DNA from: Promethearchaeota archaeon | GTDB taxonomy: Archaea; Asgardarchaeota; Lokiarchaeia; Sigyniarchaeales; SOKP01 | Assembly: GCA_016839915.1 (NCBI GenBank) | Contig: JAEOTH010000199.1 | Coordinates: 1-37,187 of the forward strand | DNA: 37,187 bases | Direction of reading: 5' to 3' | In this document: positions 16,070-24,817 of the stretch, in pieces | Layout: each line of letters starts with the position of its first letter | Numbering within the stretch: position 1 is the first letter of the stretch | The notes under the pieces: model-generated | Databases searched by the model: none | What the model was told of the DNA's origin: nothing | What the model saw: only the letters and a program-made list of their open reading frames with translations | Program-made: the position numbers and the translations under genes

Positions 16070-17345
16070 TAACAGTGAAATCTAACTTTTCTATAATTTC
16101 AATTATCTCCTTCAATCTTATCTTTGAGGCGTATAAATCCTTTGTTTTTGTAGCAATAAAACATGAGAATTGATTCTGTTCCTTAAGTGAAAAGGGGGGT
16201 GTTACAAACTCAGGAATTAACTTTATTAGTGTATGCGTAAGATCTGTATGACTTTCCTTCATATTATCATTTTTATTAAAATAGAAATCAATACGAATGA
16301 AATAGGAATGATATGGAAAATCGATTTCAAAGTTGTTAATATTATTATTATTAGAATTAAATATAAGTTCTGCACAATTAAAATTAAGTATGTTTCTTAA
16401 CCCAATATACGATGTGGTTAATCTAGGGTTAATCTCTATAAAATTAAATGAATTTTTGTTTTCTATGAAATCAATACCAAAATATCCTTCGATATTAAGA
16501 TTATTTAATTTTCTAGTAATAACCATTAATTTTTCAATAACATCATTATAGTTTTCTATGGGAGTATAACCGCCAATATACTCCGATTTTAAACTTTTGA
16601 TATCAATATATTGAGAATTCACACTTAATATTATTGGGTTTGTGTTTAACTGAGGTGTCCCTATTAATGATATGCTTAAGTCTTTTCCTTCAATAAATTC
16701 TTGAAGTAGAAATTTCCTTCTTTTTTCAGTCTTTACATTATAATTCATTAAGAACTCTAATATTTGAGGTTCGTTTTCAAAATAATGGATCGATTCCGCA
16801 CCAACTCCATCATCAGGTTTAATAACAATAGGGCATTTTAATTCCCTAAATTTATGAAGTATGAAATTTAGGTCTAATTTATTGTTTTTTAATGGTATGA
16901 TATAAGTTTTTGGAGTTAAGATCTTTTTCTTTTTAAAGATTTTATAAGTAGAAATTTTTGATGTGCCATAATTAATCCCCCTTAGATTTGTGCTTAAAAT
17001 GATTCTATCATGCTTTTTAACAATTTTTGTCAAATTATAAAGGATTTTTGAAGTTTCGGGAGCAATAACAAAAGTGTATTTACACTTATTTACACAGTTC
17101 TTGAAAATCGTGATATAATTATCAAAACTATTTACTTTTTTTATGTTATCAGCCAGTAAGAATTCCGATAAAAAGAAGACCCTTGAATCTAGCATTGTAT
17201 GAATTTCACAATCTATGGCTTTAAAATCCATAATTATTGACCTAAGCATACCAAATCCTTCACAAAATAGTGAGGTTGGTATATTTACTTTATTAAGGCC
17301 GCCACCAGAAATAAATTCAAAAATAAAAATTAAATCTTTATTCAT
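16041..17345 (-). CDS. ATP-grasp ligase, MfnD-like (tyramine-glutamate ligase family)
   Basis: 434 residues. It begins FIFEFISGGGLN and LFCEGFGMLRSIIMDFKAI, the N-terminal signature shared with MfnD of methanofuran biosynthesis and related archaeal ATP-grasp enzymes. The ATP-grasp core follows: CPIVIKPDDGVGAESIHYF, LLQEFIEGKDLSISLIG and YFGIDFIENKNSFNFIEINP with metal-binding Asp/Glu/Asn. MfnD joins tyramine to glutamate. Anaerobic Asgard lineages with a methyl-branch Wood-Ljungdahl pathway would need methanofuran, so the role is plausible but not proven. An uncharacterised C-terminal region from about 345 lies beyond the core. It is convergent with the membrane regulator. Confidence 0.72.
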   Translation of the reverse strand: MNKDLIFIFEFISGGGLNKVNIPTSLFCEGFGMLRSIIMDFKAIDCEIHTMLDSRVFFLSEFLLADNIKKVNSFDNYITIFKNCVNKCKYTFVIAPETSKILYNLTKIVKKHDRIILSTNLRGINYGTSKISTYKIFKKKKILTPKTYIIPLKNNKLDLNFILHKFRELKCPIVIKPDDGVGAESIHYFENEPQILEFLMNYNVKTEKRRKFLLQEFIEGKDLSISLIGTPQLNTNPIILSVNSQYIDIKSLKSEYIGGYTPIENYNDVIEKLMVITRKLNNLNIEGYFGIDFIENKNSFNFIEINPRLTTSYIGLRNILNFNCAELIFNSNNNNINNFEIDFPYHSYFIRIDFYFNKNDNMKESHTDLTHTLIKLIPEFVTPPFSLKEQNQFSCFIATKTKDLYASKIRLKEIIEIIEKLDFTVITPIKTELS

Positions 17346-17518
17346 TTATGTGCACTTAAAATTCCTTTTTTTGTATAAATATTGACATTCAATATTTAAC
17401 ATTAATTTTTTCCAGTTAATTTGATTGAATTGAAAAACAAAAGTATCCATCTTATCTAATTTAATATTTTAATAGGTTCAAAAACTGTATCAAAAGATTT
17501 TAAAGGAAATATAAAATA

Positions 17519-18790
17519 TTGTTATGTAACTATAATTTAATAAAAATTTCTGATTCTGATATGTTTTTTGACGAAGAAACCATGATGAGAATAAGGTATC
17601 TTCACTTCAAAATTAAACACTTAGAAGATGCTTTAGAAAAAGAAGATGAACATGTTAATTTAGATGATTTAAATCTTATATTGGAATATACTAAAATCTT
17701 AAATATCAATTATGAAAATAAGAACCATAAAGAGATATTGAAAGAATTAGATATAACTCCGATTTTCATCGATCCACAGGCAAATAAAGAAATTGAAATT
17801 CAGGATATGATGTTTGAATGTGCTCGAGCTTTATGGGTTATGGCTAAATCCTATTCTCAATTATCTGAAAAATATGAAGAAGAAGAGGAATGGGAAAACG
17901 CTATTATTGCAATGACTGAATGCAGTAAAATATATAAAACTGCAGCTTATTTCAGTGCTGCTGTTGTTTACCAAAAAGAAATAGGAAATTCAATTACTTC
18001 TGAAAATCTCGAACTAAACTCAGAAGAATCAAGAATTATTGCTCAAAGTATTGCTGCATTAAGAGAAGAAAATAATAATAATATCTATTTTTCTTCAAAA
18101 CTGTATGCGGGCCTTAGTCTTTTATCGAAAAGACTGTTCTACCTAAAAAAGCACGAAGAAAAAAAGAAACAACAGATTAGAGCTCAATTTCATTATGATA
18201 TGGGAAAGGCATGTCATCTGAAAGCCCGTGCTTCCCTAGAATCATCTATTACATTAATTAATAAGGATAAGGTCTCAAAATTACAACAAAAAGCTTTATG
18301 GTATTTTGTGAAAGCACAAGATATTTGGGAGGATATGTTAAACAATCTCTCACTTTCAGGTGATGAAAAAGAGAATATTCAATTAAATTTGTCTATAGTT
18401 AAAGATAATCTAAAAGAGAATGATAAAGAACAATTAGATTATGATGAAATTAAAAAGATACAAGATCCTGAGCCTATTATTATTATTCCAGAGAATCTAG
18501 CACCATTTGTCCCTAAAAGTATTATATATTTGACCAAATTTGTTCCTAAGGATTTAAATATCAAACGTTTTAAATCATACCAAAAAAAGAAATTAGAAGA
18601 AAAAATTCCTTATAGCAAAAAAGAAAAATTGATTGATCAAAAGGCAGGAGTTGTTAGGACAATAAATGAGTTAAAACTATTGAATGAAAGTAATGAAATT
18701 GATATTGATAAATTTGCTGAGCTAATGGAAAAATACTCAACTAAATTAAAAATGATTGAGTCAGCTATAGAGAAGCTAGCTAAAAAATAA
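17519..18790 (+). CDS. Helical repeat protein, candidate BRO1-like domain
   Basis: Up to 423 residues, all-helical and charged. The block at about 96-155 (ARALWVMAKSYSQLSEKYEE, then a helix with ENAIIAMTECSKIYKTAAYF) resembles the BRO1 core, where FNxAAxYSQL is followed by a helix AxxYFQKAAGAF. Further helices (YFSSKLYAGLSLLSKRLFYL; FHYDMGKACHLKARASLE; ALWYFVKAQDIW) match the TPR-like scaffold. BRO1 domains (ALIX, Bro1) bind ESCRT-III subunits. A Pro-rich stretch at about 318-330 (PEPIIIIPENLAPFVP) precedes a charged C-terminal helix. The start is TTG 17519 or ATG 17561, the latter giving 409 residues. The BRO1 assignment is by pattern only; a generic TPR-like protein is the alternative. Confidence 0.5.
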   Translation: MLCNYNLIKISDSDMFFDEETMMRIRYLHFKIKHLEDALEKEDEHVNLDDLNLILEYTKILNINYENKNHKEILKELDITPIFIDPQANKEIEIQDMMFECARALWVMAKSYSQLSEKYEEEEEWENAIIAMTECSKIYKTAAYFSAAVVYQKEIGNSITSENLELNSEESRIIAQSIAALREENNNNIYFSSKLYAGLSLLSKRLFYLKKHEEKKKQQIRAQFHYDMGKACHLKARASLESSITLINKDKVSKLQQKALWYFVKAQDIWEDMLNNLSLSGDEKENIQLNLSIVKDNLKENDKEQLDYDEIKKIQDPEPIIIIPENLAPFVPKSIIYLTKFVPKDLNIKRFKSYQKKKLEEKIPYSKKEKLIDQKAGVVRTINELKLLNESNEIDIDKFAELMEKYSTKLKMIESAIEKLAKK

Positions 18791-18811
18791 ATAATCTCAC
18801 CGTATTCAATA

Positions 18812-19315
18812 TTAAAACTTATCTCCAGGTATCGGTTTTTTCTCTCTTTCAAGATATTTCTTACGCTCTGCTTCTATCTCAAAATTTCTTCGAGTTTCTT
18901 CTAAAAAAACTAAATCGTATACTTCTTTGAATACTAAAGCAATCAATGTTATTTCCATAAGGATAATAAGGGTTACCATAATCATTACTAAGTTATGTAG
19001 GTTTTTGAAAAAAAGAGTCGCAAATATTACAGCATGAGGAAGATATATTGATGTAGCAACGCCAATAACTTTTCCAAATTTAATTATAATTTTATTTTCT
19101 AATCTGAAAATATATTCTAGCCTTATTGCATTCCAAAAATAGTAAATAGAAAATAAAATATTTATAGTACATAAAATAATTATTAAATCCCTTTCTTGAG
19201 ATAAAATACCTATATATGGTTTTAATACTATTGTCCCAATCATAAGAGTAATTGAAAACAAAAATAATATCAAAGCCAGTGATAATAATCCATCATGGAA
19301 ATCTTTGTAATCCAA
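18812..19315 (-). CDS. Four-helix membrane protein with charged tail, unknown
   Basis: 167 residues with four hydrophobic segments (about 9-34, 43-63, 80-102, 110-135) and a C-terminal cytoplasmic charged helix (EETRRNFEIEAERKKYLERE). No conserved motif is recognised. It converges with the BRO1-like gene, 21 bases apart. Hydrophobic segments alternating with charged ends support a real membrane protein. Confidence 0.6.
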   Translation of the reverse strand: MDYKDFHDGLLSLALILFLFSITLMIGTIVLKPYIGILSQERDLIIILCTINILFSIYYFWNAIRLEYIFRLENKIIIKFGKVIGVATSIYLPHAVIFATLFFKNLHNLVMIMVTLIILMEITLIALVFKEVYDLVFLEETRRNFEIEAERKKYLEREKKPIPGDKF

Positions 19316-19405
19316 GAATAGATCACAATTCTAGAGTATTTTTATTGAAAAATCAGGAATGTTATATTTCCTATTTTTATTATAAGCTTCTTTTTAAATA
19401 ATATT

Positions 19406-19669
19406 ATGTCTGAACATATTTCAATTCTATTATGTATTAAGAACATGCTTGCAGATTTAATTTATATTAATAGTATCGTTGCAACTGAGATAATTAAAAT
19501 CACAGAAAACACAGCAACAATTAGACATGGTGATGAATTTTTAAATCTAACAAGCTGTCCAGCTGAGCATTATGAATTAAGTAAAAAAATCATTGAAATT
19601 GCAAAGAAATATCAAAAAAAACCATCAGATTTATCAGTATTAGAAGATCATGTTTTAAAACATATATAA
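19406..19669 (+). CDS. Small hypothetical protein
   Basis: 87 residues. The first half is predicted helix then strands (KITENTATIRHGDEFLNL), the second half helical (KIIEIAKKYQKKPSDLSVLE). Two Cys residues are present but not in a metal-binding spacing. It diverges from the four-helix membrane protein at 19315. No family recognised. The balanced composition supports coding. Confidence 0.5.
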   Translation: MSEHISILLCIKNMLADLIYINSIVATEIIKITENTATIRHGDEFLNLTSCPAEHYELSKKIIEIAKKYQKKPSDLSVLEDHVLKHI

Positions 19670-19747
19670 CATTATTTCCAAAGCAAGTTTTATAACAAAG
19701 GGATGTCTCAATACTAATCAAAGGTAATTTAATATTTCAATTAAATA

Positions 19748-19760
19748 TGACTTGAAGTCA
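19748..19760. promoter_or_regulatory. 13-base palindrome, possible operator
   Basis: The sequence TGACTT-G-AAGTCA is a perfect odd palindrome, 96 bases before the alpha/beta hydrolase ATG and 79 after the preceding stop. Such symmetry fits binding of a dimeric winged-helix regulator. No second copy was noticed. Confidence 0.25.
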
Positions 19761-19855
19761 ATATTTTTATAGGAAAAGCTTTATCCAGATTTAGTAACCA
19801 TAAATTTAAAAGAAGTATTATAAAATATAAACGTAATAAATTATTTAAGTATATT

Positions 19856-20575
19856 ATGTTGGATTTAAAGATTGAGAATATAGAGATTCCAATTATATCT
19901 GATAATATTACATTAAAGGGTTCAATCTATTATACTTCAATAACTCCTTTAAAAGCTCCATGGATAATTGTTTTAACAGGTTTTTTAGCTCATCGTGGTA
20001 GTAAATTCGTTAGAGCTTTTTCTGAGAAATTCGCTGAAGCGGGGTATTATGTATTATCTTACGACTATCGAGGTCATGGAGAAAATAAAAAAACCAAGAG
20101 AATTGATTTTATAGAGATAACACCAAAAATTTTCTCAGATATTCATGAAGTAATTAATTGGGTATTACAAACTCAATCAATTAGGATTTTAGATGATAAA
20201 ATTGTATTATTTGGAAGGAGTTATGGTGGAGCGATAATTTTGACTGAAGGATATAAAGACCAGAGAGTTAAAGGTTTAATAGCTCTTTGTGCTAGATATG
20301 ATTACGCCACTGTTCCTTTTGAAATTCCTAAGGATTTTATAAATAAAATAAGTCCAAAGTGTTTTGTTAAGAATGCTCATTTAAATAATGAGAGGATTCT
20401 TTTAGCACATTGTAAAGATGATAATAGAATTCCTTTTGAAAATATCCTTCAAATTAAACATCATTTAGGGTTACGTGATAAAAATGTATTAATATATGAT
20501 AAAGGAGGTCATTCATTTGAAGGCCATAGAGATGAGTTATTTAAAAACATAATTCAATTCTTGAAAAAATTATAA
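19856..20575 (+). CDS. Alpha/beta hydrolase (serine esterase/lipase-like)
   Basis: 239 residues. Features: an oxyanion region LTGFLAHRGSKFVRAFSEKF, the strand-turn YVLSYDYRGHGEN, nucleophile elbow GRSYGG (Ser in GxSxG), the acid Asp in LLAHCKDDNRIPF and His in GGHSFEGH. This is a complete catalytic triad in canonical order. There is no signal peptide, so it is cytosolic. The substrate is unknown; acylglycerol or carboxylesterase activity is typical of the subgroup. It lies 36 bases upstream of prs on the same strand. Confidence 0.85.
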   Translation: MLDLKIENIEIPIISDNITLKGSIYYTSITPLKAPWIIVLTGFLAHRGSKFVRAFSEKFAEAGYYVLSYDYRGHGENKKTKRIDFIEITPKIFSDIHEVINWVLQTQSIRILDDKIVLFGRSYGGAIILTEGYKDQRVKGLIALCARYDYATVPFEIPKDFINKISPKCFVKNAHLNNERILLAHCKDDNRIPFENILQIKHHLGLRDKNVLIYDKGGHSFEGHRDELFKNIIQFLKKL

Positions 20576-20611
20576 AACAAATATCAACTTTCTTTATATT
20601 GAGTGAGATTT

Positions 20612-21514
20612 ATGGAAAAAATAGTGATTGTAGGACCGGCTTCCCAAATTCTCGGAGTTAAAATAGCAAAAGAATTAGGATTTGAGTCTATAAACACAGA
20701 AATTAAAAAATTTCCCGATGGAGAAAATTATGTAAGAATTAATATCGAGGATGAAACTATAGTTGCGGGGAAAGAAGTAATAATTGTGCAATCAACAGGC
20801 CCTAGTGCTAATTCTGATCAGAATGCTAGATTAATAGAACTTTTTATGATGATTGATTCAGTAAAACGTATGGGTGCAGAAAAAATCATAGTTGTTGCTC
20901 CGTATTTAGCTTACGCACGACAAGATAAAATATTTCGACCTGGAGAAAGTCAATTTGGAAATGCTATTATTCAGTTAATAAATGCTTTAGGTATCGATGA
21001 ATTATATGTTGTTGACATTCATGCCCCTTCAATCTTGAAAGATTGCTCATGTAAGGCTATTAATATTGACTCGATGAAATTACTAGCCGATTATATTAAA
21101 TTAAAAGGGATGAAAGATATTGTTGTCGTATCTCCTGATAAAGGAGCAATCGAAAGAGCAGGGGCATTTGCTAAACATATCGGTGAGAATGTTCCAGTAG
21201 AAATAATTGAAAAAGAAAGAGACAAAATAACAGGTAATATTAAAATGGAAGGTTCATTGAATCTTAAAGATAAGGATGTAGTTATCTCAGATGATATTAT
21301 TTCTACAGGAGGTACAATGGCAAGTGCTATAAAATTAGCAAAAGATAGTGGAGCTAAGAGTATTTCGGTTGTCGCAACTCATGCGTTATTACTACAACAA
21401 GCAAAATACCGAATTATTAAGGCTGGAGCTGATGAAATAATAGGCACAGATTCAATAGATAATGAAGCAAGCAAAGTTTCATTAGCAAAAACAATTGCTG
21501 ATTACTTAAAATGA
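20612..21514 (+). CDS. prs: Ribose-phosphate pyrophosphokinase (PRPP synthase)
   Basis: 300 residues. It makes PRPP from ribose-5-phosphate and ATP for nucleotide, His and Trp synthesis. Seen: the N-terminal half FPDGENYVRI, VAPYLAYARQDKIFRPGES (ATP/metal region) and VVDIHAP, and the PRPP-binding loop VVISDDIISTGGTMASAI. The length equals the archaeal enzymes (~285-300), which are shorter than bacterial ones. The ATG at 20612 (MEKIVIVGPAS) is chosen over GTG 20603, because family members start directly with the first strand. Confidence 0.94.
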   Translation: MEKIVIVGPASQILGVKIAKELGFESINTEIKKFPDGENYVRINIEDETIVAGKEVIIVQSTGPSANSDQNARLIELFMMIDSVKRMGAEKIIVVAPYLAYARQDKIFRPGESQFGNAIIQLINALGIDELYVVDIHAPSILKDCSCKAINIDSMKLLADYIKLKGMKDIVVVSPDKGAIERAGAFAKHIGENVPVEIIEKERDKITGNIKMEGSLNLKDKDVVISDDIISTGGTMASAIKLAKDSGAKSISVVATHALLLQQAKYRIIKAGADEIIGTDSIDNEASKVSLAKTIADYLK

Positions 21515-21528
21515 GAGTATTAAGATTA

Positions 21529-22071
21529 TCAATAGGAATTAATAATATTTATAATTAAATTTCTTACTTTTTTCTTTAAATTTTCTATAGAAGAATTATT
21601 TTGTATTGTATAATCAGCGTTTTCTAAAACTTTATCAAGTCCAAACTCGAGTTCTCTTTTATCCCGTTCTGTTAATTCTTCAAGGTTTTTTGGGTCATCA
21701 CTACGATCTCTTTTAAAAAGGCGATTAAATCGTATTTCTTCATCAACGACAATGGATATAATTGGAAATTTCCAAAATCTTCTAAATATGTTTATCTCGG
21801 ATAATGATCTAACTCCATCCACAAAAACTACTTCTTCATTTTTGCTTTTTATTAAATCGACACATTTTTCAGCTATTATTGTAGGACCATATTCAGCTCT
21901 TAAATCTTTTGCAATTTTACCGATATTGTTTCCAGACGGTTCTAAATTTCTTTTTCTGGCTTCATTTCGAACAACATCCCCCATTGTGACTACTACTCCT
22001 AAATCTCTTATAGCATCTATTGCAGTTGTTTTTCCTGAACCTGGTTGTCCCGTAATAGCTAATACTTTCAT
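21529..22071 (-). CDS. UPF0200 family P-loop kinase-like protein
   Basis: 180 residues. Walker A is TGQPGSGKTTAI (from about residue 6), then VVTMGDVVRNEARKR, VVFVDGVRSLSEI, and the lid-like RFNRLFKRDRSDDPKNLEEL followed by RDKRELEFGLDKVLENADY. This arrangement is that of archaeal UPF0200 proteins, which resemble nucleotide and dephospho-CoA kinases and have no firmly established substrate that I can cite. It is convergent with prs, 14 bases apart. Confidence 0.82.
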   Translation of the reverse strand: MKVLAITGQPGSGKTTAIDAIRDLGVVVTMGDVVRNEARKRNLEPSGNNIGKIAKDLRAEYGPTIIAEKCVDLIKSKNEEVVFVDGVRSLSEINIFRRFWKFPIISIVVDEEIRFNRLFKRDRSDDPKNLEELTERDKRELEFGLDKVLENADYTIQNNSSIENLKKKVRNLIINIINSY

Positions 22072-22189
22072 ACTTTTTTATATTAAAATTTCTTTGAATA
22101 TAATTTAAATATTTAGACTTTGTTTAAATTCTATATAGATCAAGAAAAAAAAATTTATAAAACATAACAAAGCATTAAATGCAAGAGTT

Positions 22190-23320
22190 ATGAAGAAAAA
22201 TAAAAAGATTGATCCCTTTAAAACTCCAGTACTATTAACTCAGAAAGCATATGAGAGAATTGTAGGTTATGCGATAAGATATGCTAATGAGGATCAAAAT
22301 CCAGACAAATGGCGTGAAGTTTATGGAATTTTAGTTGGATCAATAGAAAATAACTCTAAAGTTATTGTAAAGGACGCAATTCCAATGGTAGTTGGAGATA
22401 GAGCGGGTGTAAAATATGAAAATAAACAATATGTCGATATGGCTCAGATTGATGCTTCTGTATTTGAAAGATCTATTCAAGATGACAAAAAAGATTTTAT
22501 AATTGGGTGGTTTCATACACATCCGGGATTTGGTTTTTTTTATTCACCAATAGATTGCATGACACAGTTAGGTTATCAGATCCCTAATCCGTATGCAGTT
22601 GGATTAATTTTTGATCATGATAAGAAGGAATCTGATCTACATTTTCTTGGAATTGCGGGATTAAGATTAAAAGATCCTGAGTTAGGACTTTCCTCATCTT
22701 ATGATTTAATAGAATTGAAATATGAATTAGAAGAAAACAAGATGGTAGAGAAAATTGAGTCCATATCAAAAGAAATAAATAAAAATATTGATAAAATATT
22801 AAAAGAAATTAAATACATCGATGAAATACTCCGAAAGAAGGCTCTAGCTCAGTTACAAAGGAATTATGGATTAATTTTAGTTCCTAAAGAGGATATAATC
22901 GTTACTGATGATGAAGAAATTGCTGAAGAGGATGATCGATATTTATATGAATGGGATCCTGAATTTTTTAAAAAATCATATCGTATTCCTAAATTTAGAG
23001 CAAAAATAGAAGAAGTGATTGCTACTGCTTATGATGAATTAGACAATTTACTTGAAAAAGATGAAAAAGAAAAATCCGCAGTTAGAAGAGAGAAATTATC
23101 TAAAAAAGTTCAAAATTTATTAAAAAAACCAAATGAATGGTATGATAAATTAATGGATGACTTTTCGAAAAGAATTGAAGTGATATTTCCATACTATTCA
23201 TTTTTAGATACAGATGAAAGGAAAGTTATTGAATATTTCGAAGAGAGAAGCTCTGAATATTTTAAGATTTTAGATGAGTTAAATCACAGATCAAAATTAA
23301 TCTTAGAAGGATATAAATGA
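22190..23320 (+). CDS. JAMM/MPN metalloprotease, Rpn11-like, with helical C-terminal extension
   Basis: 376 residues. The MPN domain (about 12-175) has the full zinc-protease motif: Glu43 in REVYG, then HTHPGFGFFYSPID, giving His109, His111, Ser119 and Asp122 in exact HxH-x7-SxxD spacing. The GFGFFYSPxD variant is close to the Rpn11/CSN5 deubiquitinase type rather than the small bacterial Mec+ type. Residues about 180-376 are a charged, largely helical extension with an acidic loop (TDDEEIAEEDDRYLYEWD). Such proteases cut ubiquitin-like modifiers from targets in archaea with a ubiquitin pathway. No ubiquitin, E1 or E2 gene is in this window. It is a single gene preceded by an AT-rich region. 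Confidence 0.88.
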   Translation: MKKNKKIDPFKTPVLLTQKAYERIVGYAIRYANEDQNPDKWREVYGILVGSIENNSKVIVKDAIPMVVGDRAGVKYENKQYVDMAQIDASVFERSIQDDKKDFIIGWFHTHPGFGFFYSPIDCMTQLGYQIPNPYAVGLIFDHDKKESDLHFLGIAGLRLKDPELGLSSSYDLIELKYELEENKMVEKIESISKEINKNIDKILKEIKYIDEILRKKALAQLQRNYGLILVPKEDIIVTDDEEIAEEDDRYLYEWDPEFFKKSYRIPKFRAKIEEVIATAYDELDNLLEKDEKEKSAVRREKLSKKVQNLLKKPNEWYDKLMDDFSKRIEVIFPYYSFLDTDERKVIEYFEERSSEYFKILDELNHRSKLILEGYK

Positions 23321-23465
23321 AAATTGCTTATTTGATAATTATCAAACTTTAAAAAGATAAAAAGATATAATCAACTTAGGAACTATAATAAAATTTTATA
23401 TATATATATAATATAATTATTAAGAATTAGCTTCTTTTTAATAAAGTATAAATTTTTCACGGTTA

Positions 23466-23801
23466 ATGAGATTCATGGTTAATGAAACTACAATTATAAT
23501 TAGACACAGAAATGATAAAGAGAAGTCAATTAAAGACGCAATTTTTGCATTCTCTGGAGGGAGGAAATCATTATTGATAAAAGGGGAAGGGGAAGAAATT
23601 AGCACAGCTGTAGAAGTCGCAGAAATTCTTAAAAATCGCATGTATCCCAGATTAGAAATTGCAAATGTGTCTTTAGGAAGTAGACCTTACTTTAATAACA
23701 AATATCAAAGACAACATGATAAATATTCTAAATCTAATAAGAAAAAAATAGATATAATTTCTAAAATTGAAATTACGCTTCAAACTAAATCAATCACGTA
23801 A
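23466..23801 (+). CDS. Alba-like nucleic-acid-binding protein
   Basis: 111 residues. The core (about 30-75) has the Alba pattern: SLLIKGEGEEISTAVEVAEI, then LKNRMYPRLEIANVSLGSR, i.e. strand, GxGxxI...AVxVAEIL helix, and the final strand. Alba proteins bind DNA or RNA as dimers. The N-terminal Lys pair typical of chromatin Alba is replaced by RHRNDKEK. The C-terminus is a basic tail (QRQHDKYSKSNKKK). The start is ATG 23466 or 23475. It lies 3 bases before a small zinc-ribbon gene, probably co-translated. Confidence 0.72.
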   Translation: MRFMVNETTIIIRHRNDKEKSIKDAIFAFSGGRKSLLIKGEGEEISTAVEVAEILKNRMYPRLEIANVSLGSRPYFNNKYQRQHDKYSKSNKKKIDIISKIEITLQTKSIT

Positions 23802-23804
23802 GCT

Positions 23805-23975
23805 ATGAAAGCCAATTTTGAGCATTTAGGTCCATTGCTAGAGGAGCACCGGACAACTGCAGTATGTGAGATCTGTAAGAATTTCATCTATAAACGTATT
23901 TATCAGGATGAAAATTCTAAGAAGAAACAAAAAATAGTATTTGTTTGTAAGAATTGTTTAGATAATAATAATTAA
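23805..23975 (+). CDS. Small zinc-ribbon protein (56 residues)
   Basis: A short gene starting at ATG 23805, 3 bases after the Alba-like stop, ending TAA 23973-23975. It has two CxxC pairs, CEIC at 21-24 and CKNC at 48-51, giving a four-Cys zinc ribbon with a Lys-rich hairpin between. Tight linkage to the Alba-like gene suggests a shared nucleic-acid-binding or translation role. No specific family is recognised. Confidence 0.65.
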   Translation: MKANFEHLGPLLEEHRTTAVCEICKNFIYKRIYQDENSKKKQKIVFVCKNCLDNNN

Positions 23976-23988
23976 ATCTAATAATCTT

Positions 23989-24813
23989 TTATGAATTCTT
24001 GTATTCGTTGAGCTTCTTCTGCCTCCGTTTCTCAAGATATTTTGTCCAATCAAAGGCCATTATAAAAAACATAACTGTTATTGTTACTAATAATAATATC
24101 GCTTCAGTTACTATGCTTGAAGTATCATTAGATTGGATTCCTTGCGCTACCAATCCAAGTGCCATAAATATTGGCCAACAACAATAAAAGAAAGTTGTAA
24201 AATTTTTTCCTAACCAACCAGGAATTATACATTTCCAAAAAGGGTATTTAATCATTCCTAGTGGTAAAAATAGAAGATCATCTGGGAGGGGAGTCAGAGC
24301 AAATAAGAATATATATAGGGGAGTTCGTTTTTCATTTTCCAAGATCAACTTTCCAAATCCATTTACATTATTTAATATATCTGAATCTCTTTCTTCTGCT
24401 AACTTTTTTGCTCCATATCCAACACCATAACCAGTAAGTTCGCCTAATGCGCTTCCTAAACCTCCAAATAATGCAAGACCGATAATTTGCAACCAAAAAG
24501 GACCCGATTGTAGGATTTGTGTTATTTCTAGGCCCAGAGTAGAGTAATTACGATATATTGAGTCTGAAAGAGAAAATAAAACGAATGGAAAAGGAACTGG
24601 GAAACCAATTGATGCGGAACCTAAAAAACATATTCCAAGAGAAATTAGACAAGCCCAAAAATAATTTGGACCTTCGGTGATTACAGTTAGATTTTGTCTA
24701 ACATCTATCACAAAATTTTGGAAACTTGGTACAAATAAAAATAGAATTATATAAATAATTACAGAGAGATAAAAAAAAGTAAAAACAATCATTAATTTCC
24801 TTGGAACGCCCAT
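23989..24813 (-). CDS. VTT/DedA-like membrane protein
   Basis: 274 residues with about six hydrophobic segments. Between them are GGLGSALGELTGYGVGYGAK and LFALTPLPDDLLFLPLGMIK, matching the two re-entrant, Gly/Pro-rich motifs of the VTT (DedA/YqaA/TMEM41-VMP1) domain. That domain is linked to lipid scrambling or flipping in bacteria and eukaryotes. It ends with a basic cytoplasmic tail. It lies 4 bases after the cyclophilin-like gene on the same strand, so the two are likely co-transcribed. The transported lipid is unknown. Confidence 0.75.
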   Translation of the reverse strand: MGVPRKLMIVFTFFYLSVIIYIILFLFVPSFQNFVIDVRQNLTVITEGPNYFWACLISLGICFLGSASIGFPVPFPFVLFSLSDSIYRNYSTLGLEITQILQSGPFWLQIIGLALFGGLGSALGELTGYGVGYGAKKLAEERDSDILNNVNGFGKLILENEKRTPLYIFLFALTPLPDDLLFLPLGMIKYPFWKCIIPGWLGKNFTTFFYCCWPIFMALGLVAQGIQSNDTSSIVTEAILLLVTITVMFFIMAFDWTKYLEKRRQKKLNEYKNS

Positions 24814-24817
24814 GATC

